Below, one piece after another: positions 25,700-34,140 of a DNA stretch of 64,000 nucleotides. The position numbers and the translations under genes were made by a program. This stretch comes from Streptomyces sp. NRRL F-5122 (GTDB taxonomy: Bacteria > Actinomycetota > Actinomycetes > Streptomycetales > Streptomycetaceae), in the NCBI RefSeq assembly GCF_001507435.1, contig NZ_LMWH01000228.1:371142-435141 (forward strand). Reading direction: 5' to 3'. Below the pieces are notes generated by a model, which was given only the letters and a program-made list of their open reading frames with translations, did no database searches and was not told the origin of the DNA. Each line of letters opens with the position of its first letter. Position 1 is the stretch's first letter.

Positions 25700-27028
25700 A
25701 TGAGCACGACGACCGAGGAGCTCTCGGCCACCACCCTGCTGCGGTTCGCCACCGCCGGGTCCGTCGACGACGGCAAGTCCACGCTCGTGGGCCGGCTGCT
25801 GCACGACTCCAAGTCGGTCCTCGCCGACCAGCTGGAGGCCGTGGAGCACGCCTCGCGCAACCGCGGCCAGGACACCCCGGACCTCGCGCTGCTGACCGAC
25901 GGCCTGCGGGCCGAGCGCGAGCAGGGGATCACGATCGACGTGGCGTACCGTTACTTCGCCACGCCCCGGCGCCGGTTCATCCTGGCCGACACCCCCGGCC
26001 ATGTGCAGTACACCCGCAACATGGTGACGGGGGCCTCCACCGCCGAGCTGACGGTGATCCTCGTCGACGCCCGCAACGGGGTCGTCGAGCAGACCCGGCG
26101 GCACGCCGCCATCGCCGCGCTCCTCCGGGTCCCCCACGTGGCGCTCGCGGTCAACAAGATGGACCTGGTCGACTACCGGGAGTCCGTGTTCGCCGCGATC
26201 GCCAAGGAGTTCACGGCCTACGCATCCGAGCTGGGCGTCCCCGAGGTCACCGCGATCCCGATCTCCGCGCTGGCCGGGGACAACGTGGTGGAGCCGTCCT
26301 CGAACATGGACTGGTACGGCGGCCCGACCGTCCTGGAGCACCTGGAGACGGTCCCCGTCAGCCACGATCTGAGCCACTGCCACGCCCGGCTCCCGGTGCA
26401 GTACGTGATCCGGCCGCAGACCGCCGAGCACCCCGACTACCGGGGTTACGCCGGGCAGATCGCCGCCGGTTCGTTCCGCGTCGGAGAGGCCGTCACCGTG
26501 CTGCCCGCGGGCCGCACCTCGCGGATCTCCGGCATCGATCTGCTGGGCCGGCCGGTAGACGTCGCCTGGACCACCCAGTCGGTGACGCTCCTGCTGGAGG
26601 ACGACATCGACATCTCACGTGGCGACCTGATCGTGCCGAGCGAGGACGTGCCCGCGACCACACAGGACATCGAGGCCACGGTCTGCCACGTCGCCGACGA
26701 GGCGCTGACCGTCGGGCACCGGGTGCTGATCAAGCACGGCACCCGCACGGTCAAGGCGATCGTCAAGGACATCCCCTCCCGGCTCACACTCGACGACCTG
26801 TCCCTGCACCCGCATCCGGGACAGCTCGTCGCCAACGACATCGGCCGTGTGAAGATCCGCACCGCGGAACCGCTGCCGGTCGACGTGTACGCGGACTCCC
26901 GCCGCACCGGCTCGTTCATCCTGATCGACCCGGCCGACGGCACCACGCTCACCGCGGGCATGGTCGGCGAGTCCTTCGCCGCGCCCGAGCCGGTGCAGGA
27001 CGGGGCCGACGACGGGTGGGACTTCTGA
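25700..27028 (+). CDS. cysN: Sulfate adenylyltransferase large subunit (GTPase)
   Basis: This 442-residue EF-Tu-like GTPase drives APS synthesis by CysD. The G motifs are GSVDDGKSTL (G1), DTPGHVQYTRNM (G3) and NKMDL (G4), with the switch region EREQGITIDVAYRYF. Two beta-barrel domains follow. It is a standalone CysN with no CysC fusion, in keeping with the separate cysC upstream. Two bases separate it from cysD. Confidence 0.96.
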   Translation: MSTTTEELSATTLLRFATAGSVDDGKSTLVGRLLHDSKSVLADQLEAVEHASRNRGQDTPDLALLTDGLRAEREQGITIDVAYRYFATPRRRFILADTPGHVQYTRNMVTGASTAELTVILVDARNGVVEQTRRHAAIAALLRVPHVALAVNKMDLVDYRESVFAAIAKEFTAYASELGVPEVTAIPISALAGDNVVEPSSNMDWYGGPTVLEHLETVPVSHDLSHCHARLPVQYVIRPQTAEHPDYRGYAGQIAAGSFRVGEAVTVLPAGRTSRISGIDLLGRPVDVAWTTQSVTLLLEDDIDISRGDLIVPSEDVPATTQDIEATVCHVADEALTVGHRVLIKHGTRTVKAIVKDIPSRLTLDDLSLHPHPGQLVANDIGRVKIRTAEPLPVDVYADSRRTGSFILIDPADGTTLTAGMVGESFAAPEPVQDGADDGWDF

Positions 27029-27030
27029 CC

Positions 27031-27135
27031 ATGTCCAGCACCTGCTTCTACTCGACGTTCGCGAAGGAGGGCGGCCGCGTCGGCAGCGGCGCCCTCGGCA
27101 GCGGACAGGGCGGAGTGGCGCGATGTGCGTCCTGA
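27031..27135 (+). CDS. Possible 34-residue ORF after cysN
   Basis: Directly after the cysN stop (TGA-CC-ATG) there is a 34-residue frame with two Cys (residues 5 and 32) and a Gly/Ser-rich centre. AAGGAGGG occurs inside it rather than before it. A second small frame with Cys at position 2 starts at 27123. Either could be a cysteine-sensing leader for the sulfonate transporter genes that follow, or a chance frame in the 217-bp gap. Confidence 0.25.
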   Translation: MSSTCFYSTFAKEGGRVGSGALGSGQGGVARCAS

Positions 27136-27245
27136 CGCGCACCGGGAAGGCGCTGCCGCCCCGGAAGCGACGAAGACCCCCTGCCGAACGCCCGGCCACG
27201 GCCTGACGCACCGTGACCGCCGGGCCGACGAGAGGACAACCTCCC

Positions 27246-28348
27246 GTGCCTGCCACCCGCCTCCTCGCCCGGCTCCGCCGGAACGGGGGTGCCGCTCTCT
27301 GCCTCCCGCGCGGTGCTCTGACCGCTCTCGCGGTTGTCCCGCTCCTCGCGCTGACCGCCTGCGGTTACGGGTCCGAGGCCGTGAGCGACTCCTCCGCACA
27401 GCAGGTCGCCGCCGGTTCCAGGAAGGTCGACGGCCTCGACTCCGTGAAGATCGGGTACTTCGGCAACCTGACCCACGCGACGGCGCTCGTCGGCGCCCGG
27501 AAGGGTTTCTTCCAGAAGTCGCTCGGTGCGACGCGGGCCGAGTACCAGACCTTCAACGCCGGTCCCTCCGAGATCGAGGCCCTCGACTCGGGCTCGATCG
27601 ACATCGGCTGGATCGGTCCCTCCCCCGCGGTCAACGGCTACACCCGGTCCGGCGGCAGGAGTCTGCGGATCATCGGCGGTTCGGCGTCCGGCGGGGTGAA
27701 GCTGGTGGTCGACCCCAAGAAGATCAAGTCCCTGAAGGACATCAGGGGCAAGAGGATCGCCACCCCTCAGCTCGGCAACACCCAGGACGTCGCCTTCCTC
27801 AACTGGATCGCGGACCAGGGCTGGAAGGTCGACGCCGAGAGCGGCAAGGGCGAAGGTCCGGCTCGATCGACGGCGCCTGGGTGCCGGAGCCGACCGCCTC
27901 CAAACTGGTCGCCGAGGGCGGCAAGGTGCTGCTCGACGAGTCGTCGCTGTGGCCCGGCAAGAAGTTCGTGATCACGAACATCGTCGTGTCGCAGACGTTC
28001 CTGAAGGAGCATCCGAACGCCGTCGAGGCGGTACTGAGGGCCTCCGTCGAGACCGACAAGTGGATCAACGCCCATCCGGACCAGGCGAAGGCCGCGGCGA
28101 ACAAGCAGCTCGAGGCCGACTCCGGCAAAGCCCTGCCCGCCGACGTCCTGGACCCGGCCTGGAAGTCCATCCGGATCACCGACGATCCGCTGGCCTCCAC
28201 CCTGGACACCGAGGCGCAGCACGCGGTCGAGGCAGGTCTGCTGAAGGAGCCGAAGCTGAAGGGCATCTACGACCTGACGCTGCTGAACAAGGTGCTCGAG
28301 TCCGAGGGCGAGAGCACGGTCGACGACGCCGGTCTCGGCGTCGAGTGA
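27246..28348 (+). pseudogene. Sulfonate-type ABC transporter binding lipoprotein, frameshifted
   Basis: The gene begins with GTG 27246 after AGAGGA and encodes a lipoprotein signal with lipobox LTAC. Residues then follow the SsuA/TauA fold (VKIGYFGNLTHATALVGARK, SGSIDIGWIGPSPAVNGY, GKRIATPQLGNTQDVAFLNW). At about 27850-27870 the frame changes: the first frame runs to a stop at 27971, while the true C-terminal half (GSIDGAWVPEPTASKLV onward, to 28348) is in another frame. About 15-18 residues expected between KGE and GSIDG are also absent, so the lesion is a deletion of length 1 modulo 3, not a single-base slip. Downstream transporter genes are intact. Confidence 0.85.
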
Positions 28349-28384
28349 GGACAGATCCCGATGAGTCCCCAGGAGGTGACGACC

Positions 28385-29173
28385 ATGGCAACCGCCCTCG
28401 CCAAGGCCGCCGAAGGCGCCGCGTCGACGGAGCACGCAGCCCGTATCGAGCATGTCTCCAAGTCCTTCGCCGGGCCGGCCGGGCAGCAGCTCGTCCTCGA
28501 CGACATCACCCTGGACGTGGCACCGGGGGAGTTCGTCACCCTCCTCGGTGCCTCGGGCTGCGGCAAGTCCACACTGCTCAACCTGGTGGCGGGGCTGGAC
28601 AAGCCCACCGCCGGCCGCATCACGACCGACGGGCGCCCCGCCCTGATGTTCCAGGAGCACGCCCTGTTCCCGTGGCTCACCGCGGGCAAGAACATCGAAC
28701 TCGCGCTGAAGCTCAGGGGGGTCCCCAAGAGCGAGCGGCGCGGCAGGACCGAGGAACTGCTCGAACTCGTCCGCCTCCAGGGTTCGTACGGCAAGCGGGT
28801 GCACGAGCTGTCCGGCGGCATGCGCCAGCGGGTCGCCCTGGCCCGTGCGCTGGCGCAGGACAGCCAGCTGCTGCTGATGGACGAGCCGTTCGCGGCGCTC
28901 GACGCCATCACCCGCGACGTGCTGCACGACGAACTGACGCGCATCTGGGCGGAGACCGGACTGTCCGTGCTGTTCGTCACGCACAACGTGCGCGAGGCGG
29001 TACGGCTGGCGCAGCGTGTCGTACTGCTCTCCTCCCGGCCCGGCCGGGTGGCGCGCGAGTGGCGGGTGGAGATACCGCAGCCGCGCCGTATCGAGGACGC
29101 TCCGGTGGCGGAGTTGTCCCTCGAGATCACCGAAGTACTGCGTGGGGAGATCCGCCGTCATGGCCAGCACTGA
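28385..29173 (+). CDS. Sulfonate/taurine-type ABC transporter ATP-binding protein
   Basis: This 262-residue ATPase resembles SsuB/TauB. Walker A is GASGCGKST, the Q-loop is LMFQEHALFPWLT, the signature is LSGGMRQRVALARAL, and Walker B is LLLMDEPFAALD with THN as switch. ATG 28385 is chosen because AGGAGGTG (28371-28378) stands before it; ATG 28361 lacks an SD. It overlaps the permease by 14 bp. Its position in the sulfate operon supports import of a sulfur compound. Confidence 0.92.
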   Translation: MATALAKAAEGAASTEHAARIEHVSKSFAGPAGQQLVLDDITLDVAPGEFVTLLGASGCGKSTLLNLVAGLDKPTAGRITTDGRPALMFQEHALFPWLTAGKNIELALKLRGVPKSERRGRTEELLELVRLQGSYGKRVHELSGGMRQRVALARALAQDSQLLLMDEPFAALDAITRDVLHDELTRIWAETGLSVLFVTHNVREAVRLAQRVVLLSSRPGRVAREWRVEIPQPRRIEDAPVAELSLEITEVLRGEIRRHGQH

Positions 29174-30071
29174 GACCACCGACACGACGGCGAAGGCCAC
29201 CGCCGGGGACAGTCCGGGACTGAGCGGTCTGGAGGCCGGGCTGGACGCCCTGGAGTCCTCGGCCACGGGTCGCGCCACGTTCCGGCAGACCTTCGTCGGC
29301 AAGATCCTGCCACCCGTCCTGGCCGTCGTCGTCGTCCTGGTGATCTGGCAGGCACTGATCACCTTCAAGGTCGTCGACGACCCGACCAAGCTGCCCTCTC
29401 CCGGTGATGTGTGGGGCGAGGTCGAGGACGCCTGGCTCGAGGGCAAGCTGCTCGGCTACATCTGGACCAGCGTCTCGCGCGGTCTGCTGGGCTTCCTGCT
29501 GGCCCTCGCGATCGGCACCCCGCTGGGGCTTCTGGTGGCCCGTGTGAAGGTCGTCCGCGCGGCGATCGGACCGATCCTGTCCGGACTGCAGTCGCTGCCG
29601 TCGGTGGCCTGGGTGCCGCCGGCCGTGATCTGGCTCGGTCTGAACAACTCGATGATGTACGCGGTGATCCTGCTCGGCGCCGTCCCGTCGATCGCCAACG
29701 GCCTGGTGTCCGGCATCGATCAGGTACCGCCTCTGTTCCTGCGGGCGGGCCGCACCATGGGGGCGACGGGCCTGAAGGGCACCTGGCACATCGTCATGCC
29801 GGCCGCACTCCCCGGCTATCTCGCCGGCCTGAAACAGGGCTGGGCCTTCTCCTGGCGCTCGCTGATGGCCGCGGAGATCATCGCCTCCTCCCCCGACCTG
29901 GGCATCGGCCTCGGCGCGCTGCTGGAGAACGGCCGCAACGCCAGCTCCATGGCCATGGTCTTCGAGGCGGTCCTCCTGATCCTGTTCGTCGGTATCGCCA
30001 TCGACCTGCTGATCTTCAGTCCGCTGGAGCGGTGGGTGCTGCGCAGCCGCGGCCTGTTCGTCAAGGGCTGA
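29160..30071 (+). CDS. Sulfonate/taurine-type ABC transporter permease
   Basis: This 303-residue protein has about six membrane helices and the binding-protein-dependent transport signature (EAA loop AGRTMGATGLKGTWHIVMPA). The start is ATG 29160 with GGGGAG upstream, overlapping the ATPase gene. With the ATPase it would form an SsuBC-like importer, but its own binding protein is broken. It may work with another binding protein or be losing function. Confidence 0.9.
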   Translation: MASTETTDTTAKATAGDSPGLSGLEAGLDALESSATGRATFRQTFVGKILPPVLAVVVVLVIWQALITFKVVDDPTKLPSPGDVWGEVEDAWLEGKLLGYIWTSVSRGLLGFLLALAIGTPLGLLVARVKVVRAAIGPILSGLQSLPSVAWVPPAVIWLGLNNSMMYAVILLGAVPSIANGLVSGIDQVPPLFLRAGRTMGATGLKGTWHIVMPAALPGYLAGLKQGWAFSWRSLMAAEIIASSPDLGIGLGALLENGRNASSMAMVFEAVLLILFVGIAIDLLIFSPLERWVLRSRGLFVKG

Positions 30072-30077
30072 TCTCCC

Positions 30078-30815
30078 ATGCACAAGCCGGTTCTCCTCGT
30101 CATCGCCCACGGCAGCCGTGATCCGCGGCACGCCGCGACCGTGCACGCCCTCGTGCGGCGGGTACGGTCGCTGCGGCCCGGCTTGCGCGTGGAGACCGGC
30201 TTCCTGGACTTCAACGTCCCGTCCGTGCAGGGGGTGCTGGAGTCCCTCGCTGCCGAGGGCGTCAGGGACGTCGTGGCGCTGCCCCTCCTGCTGACCCGGG
30301 CATTCCACGCGAAGGCCGACATCCCGGCGATGCTGAGCCAGGCACCGCCCCGGCTGCGGATCCGGCAGGCGGACGTGCTCGGCCCCTCCCCCCTGCTGCT
30401 GCGCGCCCTCGAACGGCGTCTGCGGGAGGCGGGACTGCGGCCCGCCGACAGGTCCCGCACCGGAGTCGTGCTGGCCTCGGCGGGATCCACCGACCCGGAG
30501 GCGATCGCAGTGATCGCAGAAATCGCGCGGGAGTGGCGGCGCACCGGTTGGTGCGCCGTGCGGCCTGCGTTCGCCTCCGCATCCCTTCCGCGCACCGAGG
30601 ACGCGGTGCGCGAACTGCGGGCGGCGGGCTGTGCGCGGGTGGCCGTGGCCCCGTACGTCCTGGCCCCCGGGTTCCTGCCGGACCGCATCGCCCGCGGCGC
30701 CGCAGAGGCGGACGTCCTGGCCGCGGTACTCGGCCCCGCACAGGAGGTGGCCAGGGTCTTGCTGGAGCGGTACGACGAGGCCCGGCTGCCGATGGTGACG
30801 GCCCTCGGAGCCTGA
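30078..30815 (+). CDS. Sirohydrochlorin chelatase-like protein (CbiX/SirB family)
   Basis: This 245-residue protein carries two CbiX-type half domains. The N-terminal half has the metal-site motif IAHGSRDPRH and GFLDFNVPSVQGVL; the second half has VLASAGSTDPEA and VAPYVLAPGFLPDRI. It should insert iron into sirohydrochlorin to make siroheme, the cofactor of the sulfite reductase at the head of the operon. The gap to the permease is six bases, so it is the last operon gene. Confidence 0.88.
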   Translation: MHKPVLLVIAHGSRDPRHAATVHALVRRVRSLRPGLRVETGFLDFNVPSVQGVLESLAAEGVRDVVALPLLLTRAFHAKADIPAMLSQAPPRLRIRQADVLGPSPLLLRALERRLREAGLRPADRSRTGVVLASAGSTDPEAIAVIAEIAREWRRTGWCAVRPAFASASLPRTEDAVRELRAAGCARVAVAPYVLAPGFLPDRIARGAAEADVLAAVLGPAQEVARVLLERYDEARLPMVTALGA

Positions 30816-30818
30816 GCC

Positions 30819-30837
30819 CGGGCGCGCCGGGCGCCCG
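30819..30837. terminator. Hairpin after the sulfate operon
   Basis: CGGGCGC (30819-30825) pairs with GCGCCCG (30831-30837) with a five-base loop, just after the chelatase stop and before the convergent nitroreductase-like gene. It may serve both strands. Confidence 0.5.
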
Positions 30838-30871
30838 TGCCGCAGGTCGCCCCCGGCCGTGTGCCGGCGGC

Positions 30872-31489
30872 TCAGCCGAAGCGCAGTCCCCCGGTCCTGG
30901 TGCGCTTGAGCTCGAAGAAGTCGGGGTGCACCGCCAGTACCCGGAAGCTGTCGAAGAGTTCGGCCGCTCGCGCGCCTCGCGGAACGGCGCGCAGGACCGG
31001 TCCGAACCACACCGCACCGTCGACATGCAGGGTGGGCGTCCCCACATAACCCCCCGAGTCGGGCTCGGCTCCGGCCTCGTGGCTGCGGCGCACGGCCTCG
31101 TCGTATGCCGGGTCGTGAGCGGCCGCGGCGAGCTCGGCCGCGAGCCCGAGTTCGGCGAGGGACTCGGTGACCACCGCGTCGAAGTCCTCCGCGCCGCCCT
31201 CGTGGATCCGGGTGCCGAAGGCCGTGTAAAGGTCCCGGAGCACCTTCTCGCCGTACCGTTCGGACGCGGCCACGGCGACGCGCACCGGACCGATCGACTT
31301 GTCGACCAGCTCCCGGTACCAGGCCGGGAGCTCGTTACCGAGGTTGTGCAGGTGGAGGCTCATCGCGTGGAAGCGGAGGTCGAGCGGCCGCTCGCGCTCG
31401 ACCTCCAGCAGCCAGCGGGAGGTGATCCAGGCGAAGGGGCAGGCGGAGTCGAACCAGAAGTCGACACGAGGACGCGAGTCGTTCGTCAT
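30872..31489 (-). CDS. DsbA-fold protein, mycothiol-dependent nitroreductase Rv2466c-like
   Basis: This 205-residue thioredoxin-fold protein resembles Rv2466c, a mycothiol-dependent reductase that activates nitro prodrugs. The N-terminal motif is [19 protein letters not shown]: the first Cys (17) is kept but the second Cys of CPWC is Ala20. The rest ([32 protein letters not shown]) is typical. A monothiol active site would need mycothiol to finish the cycle. A -10 box seven bases before ATG suggests a leaderless gene. Confidence 0.83.
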   Translation of the reverse strand: MTNDSRPRVDFWFDSACPFAWITSRWLLEVERERPLDLRFHAMSLHLHNLGNELPAWYRELVDKSIGPVRVAVAASERYGEKVLRDLYTAFGTRIHEGGAEDFDAVVTESLAELGLAAELAAAAHDPAYDEAVRRSHEAGAEPDSGGYVGTPTLHVDGAVWFGPVLRAVPRGARAAELFDSFRVLAVHPDFFELKRTRTGGLRFG

Positions 31490-31496
31490 GCCGTCG

Positions 31497-31502
31497 ACAC
31501 TA
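31497..31502 (-). promoter_or_regulatory. -10 box (TAGTGT) of the nitroreductase-like gene
   Basis: On the reverse strand TAGTGT ends seven bases before ATG 31489, compatible with a leaderless start. Confidence 0.45.
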
Positions 31503-31544
31503 GGCTCCAAGTGGTACAGAATCTCGATCCAATTCGGTGATTTC

Positions 31545-32153
31545 TCAGTGGTCCACTTTACCCAGGGGCCGCTGCCTCGGATCCCGTCCGCTCGCCGCCA
31601 GCGCACGCTCGAACACGGGAGCGTCGTCGGCGACGGCGACCGGGTCCGCGAAGCCGTCGTACCGGCGGTAGAGGTCGCCGTGCGTCTCGACCACGTCCAG
31701 CACCAGCCGGCCCGCGCCCTCCGAGACCCGGTACTCCTGACCGGTGGCCGTCGCGACGTCCCAGCCGTGGACCGCCATCTCCTTGACGATCATCGCCGCC
31801 AGCCCGGCCGCTTCCATCTTCGCCATACCGAGGTCGATCTCGCCCTCCCACATGGCGGGGTCGTCCCAGGCGGCGACGGCGCGGTCGAGCTGGTCGGCGT
31901 ACGCCTGCGCCCAGCCCGGATCCGCGGTGAAGTCGCGTGCGGTCAGCTCCTCGGAGAGCGGGGTGCGCAGGGCGCGGTGCTCCAGACCGTGGGAGGTGTA
32001 GAGGACCCAGTGGTTCACCAGGGCACGGACGTCCCAGGCGGGGCAGTGGGTGGGCTCGGGCAGCTGCGCCGCCCGGACCTCACGAGCCACACGGGCGGCC
32101 TCGGCCGCGCATTCGACCATGTAGGGGTGCACGTTCTTGTACGGATCGCTCAT
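31545..32153 (-). CDS. TIGR03086-type DinB-fold metal-binding protein
   Basis: This 202-residue protein of the maleylpyruvate isomerase/TIGR03086 type folds as a four-helix DinB bundle. Metal-binding His candidates are in RALVNHWVL and [10 protein letters not shown], and the family opening ([12 protein letters not shown]) is present. Related enzymes use mycothiol as cofactor, and the neighbouring nitroreductase-like gene on the same strand also belongs to a mycothiol-linked family. TAGCGT six bases before ATG indicates a leaderless mRNA. Confidence 0.85.
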   Translation of the reverse strand: MSDPYKNVHPYMVECAAEAARVAREVRAAQLPEPTHCPAWDVRALVNHWVLYTSHGLEHRALRTPLSEELTARDFTADPGWAQAYADQLDRAVAAWDDPAMWEGEIDLGMAKMEAAGLAAMIVKEMAVHGWDVATATGQEYRVSEGAGRLVLDVVETHGDLYRRYDGFADPVAVADDAPVFERALAASGRDPRQRPLGKVDH

Positions 32154-32159
32154 GCCCCC

Positions 32160-32165
32160 ACGCTA
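32160..32165 (-). promoter_or_regulatory. -10 box (TAGCGT) of the DinB-fold gene
   Basis: TAGCGT on the reverse strand ends six bases before ATG 32153, identical in sequence and spacing to the boxes at mmuM and at the zinc-ribbon membrane gene (60440). Confidence 0.55.
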
Positions 32166-33224
32166 GGAACGCGCCCCATGATCCTCTTGAACAAACGCGA
32201 CACCCCCGTCCCCGGCAGCCGCCACCGCCTCGTCCGCGCGTCGTACCAGCTCCGCCGACGGCAGCGACCCGGCCGGCCGCCGTTCACGTGCGAAGGTGGT
32301 GGCGAGCCGTTGCAGCAGTTCGTTCAGCGGGGTCGGCACGCCGTGCAGCCGGCCCAGCAGGACGATCTCGCCGTTGAGGTGGTCAGCCTCGATCGTGCCC
32401 GTGCCACGGGCGAGTGACTGCCAGGAGGAGCCGCCGCCCCGCGCGGCCCCCTCCAGCGGTTCCTGACGCACCTTGTCACCGCGCGCCTGCTGTTGTTCCC
32501 GCACGCTCGCGTACGGGATCCCGGCAGCCGCGAGCACCGACTCGCCCTCCGCGCGGACCCGTTCGTACAGCCGCCGCGCCTCCTGTCCGTCGATCGGACC
32601 GCTCACCGCCTCGACGGCGTTGGCCAGGTTGCCCAGCAGCTTGGCGTACTGCCAACGCGCCACGTCCGCTGCCAACGGGGCCTCGAAGCGGGCGCTCTCC
32701 AGATCGGCCGCGATCCGGCGGGCGGTGTCGTCGATACCGTGGGGGTGGCGCCCCAGGTGCAGGATGCCGGTGAGCGGGGCGCCGGCCGCCGAGACCACCC
32801 CCGGTTCCACGAAGGTCGACGGCAGCCAGACGCAGACGCCGTACACATGCCGGAAGCGGCGCAGGGCGATCCGCTGGCTCTCGACGCCGTTCTGCGCACA
32901 GACCACCGGCAGCCGTTCGGCCGCCGTCCCGCCGCCCGCCACGGGTGCCGCGCCCCAGGTGTCCAGCGCGGCCTCGCTGTCCTGCGTCTTGACGGCCAGC
33001 ACCAGTACGTCGTCCGTACGCAACTCCCCGAGCGCGTCCGGGCCTTCGACGGCGGGGAGCCGGTGGACGCGTTCGCCGTCCGGGGTGCGGAAGCGCAGCC
33101 CGTCCGCCTCGATCGCGGCACGGTGTGCGCCCCGGGCGACCAGGACCACCTCGTGCCCGGCCTCCGCGAGCCGCGCCCCGATCGTTCCGCCGACAGCCCC
33201 GGCCCCGATGATGATGTAGCGCAT
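32163..33224 (-). CDS. 2-dehydropantoate 2-reductase family protein
   Basis: This 353-residue NADP-dependent oxidoreductase has a Rossmann motif GAGAVGGTIG at residues 7-16. The ApbA/PanE pattern continues with VLAVKTQDSEAAL, VVCAQNGVES and the C-terminal KLLGNLANAVEA helix. It may reduce ketopantoate in pantothenate synthesis or act on a related 2-oxo acid; the longer C-terminal part makes the exact substrate uncertain. ATG 33224 aligns with the family start, while the 28-residue upstream extension does not. Confidence 0.88.
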   Translation of the reverse strand: MRYIIIGAGAVGGTIGARLAEAGHEVVLVARGAHRAAIEADGLRFRTPDGERVHRLPAVEGPDALGELRTDDVLVLAVKTQDSEAALDTWGAAPVAGGGTAAERLPVVCAQNGVESQRIALRRFRHVYGVCVWLPSTFVEPGVVSAAGAPLTGILHLGRHPHGIDDTARRIAADLESARFEAPLAADVARWQYAKLLGNLANAVEAVSGPIDGQEARRLYERVRAEGESVLAAAGIPYASVREQQQARGDKVRQEPLEGAARGGGSSWQSLARGTGTIEADHLNGEIVLLGRLHGVPTPLNELLQRLATTFARERRPAGSLPSAELVRRADEAVAAAGDGGVAFVQEDHGARS

Positions 33225-33330
33225 GCCGACGAGCCTCGCACAGGCGGGGACGGCCCCGCGCTCGGGGGCCCGCGGCGGCTCCAGGGCCCGGAGGACCACC
33301 GGTATCACGGCCTCCCGTCCGGGGGCCGGA

Positions 33331-33885
33331 TCACCCTGGGACGGCGGTGAGGTCGACCAGCTTGACGACCGTGTTCCAGTTTCGTGTGGTGGCGATCAGC
33401 CCCTTGTTCAGCCGGGGCTTGGCCAGGTGTCCCGCGAGCCTGGAGCGGCCGAGTCCGTCCGGCGCGTACAGGTACAGAGCCCTGTCGCCGAGCCGGAACT
33501 CCTCGGGATCGTAGGCGGCCGGGTCGATCTCCGCGAAGCGCGCCGCCTCCACCGGCTCCGAGAAGTACGTGATGTGCAACTGCTTGGCCTCCAACTCCGC
33601 GGCCGGGAACGGGCAGGCCTCCATGACCGCCTTCAGATAGGCGTGGTCGCGCACGATGACGTCCACGGAAAATCCGAAGCGCTTCCCGATCGCGTCAGCG
33701 AGTTCGGCCGCGAGGGATTCCTCGTCACCGTGGTCGGCGGCGAAGACCGCTTGGCCGCTCTGGAGATGGGTACGGACCCCGTCGTGACCGAGCCCTTCCA
33801 TGACGGTGCGCAGCTCGGCCATCGGCAGCTTCTTGCTGCCGCCCACGTTGATCCCGCGCAGCAGCGCCGCGTACATCGTCGTCAT
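33331..33885 (-). CDS. DUF1697 protein
   Basis: This 184-residue protein matches DUF1697 along its length: YAALLRGINVGGSKKLPM at the start, THLQSGQAVFAA, and the end RSRLAGHLAKPRLNKGLIAT followed by TTRNWNTVVKL. The family is cytoplasmic and of unknown function. TATGGT six bases before the ATG suggests a leaderless mRNA. Confidence 0.92.
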   Translation of the reverse strand: MTTMYAALLRGINVGGSKKLPMAELRTVMEGLGHDGVRTHLQSGQAVFAADHGDEESLAAELADAIGKRFGFSVDVIVRDHAYLKAVMEACPFPAAELEAKQLHITYFSEPVEAARFAEIDPAAYDPEEFRLGDRALYLYAPDGLGRSRLAGHLAKPRLNKGLIATTRNWNTVVKLVDLTAVPG

Positions 33886-33891
33886 CGCACC

Positions 33892-33897
33892 ACCATA
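33892..33897 (-). promoter_or_regulatory. -10 box (TATGGT) of DUF1697 gene
   Basis: TATGGT on the reverse strand ends six bases before ATG 33885. The remaining region to the MMPL start shows no other clear element. Confidence 0.5.
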
Positions 33898-34140
33898 GGC
33901 CGGGCGCGCGCGAGCGCGGAGGGGGTCCCCACGACCCCGATCCCGACCCCCGAGAACCCTGACTGCGTGTAAGGGGTCGCGGTCCTCCCTGGTGGTGAGC
34001 CGGGGGTGTCCGAGCGGATGAGCCGGACCGATCCCGGTTCGTCGGGGAGCACGACGAGTCGTTCTTATGCCGCGCCTACCTTCGATACGAACGGTGACGG
34101 CAGCGGGCCGTCACCCGCACCGAGGGGGGACTGGCCCGTC

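Noticed and set aside
34006..34140. 45-residue N-terminal extension of the MMPL transporter
   Set aside because: Low-complexity sequence without family match; ATG 34141 has a strong SD and begins the typical first helix.
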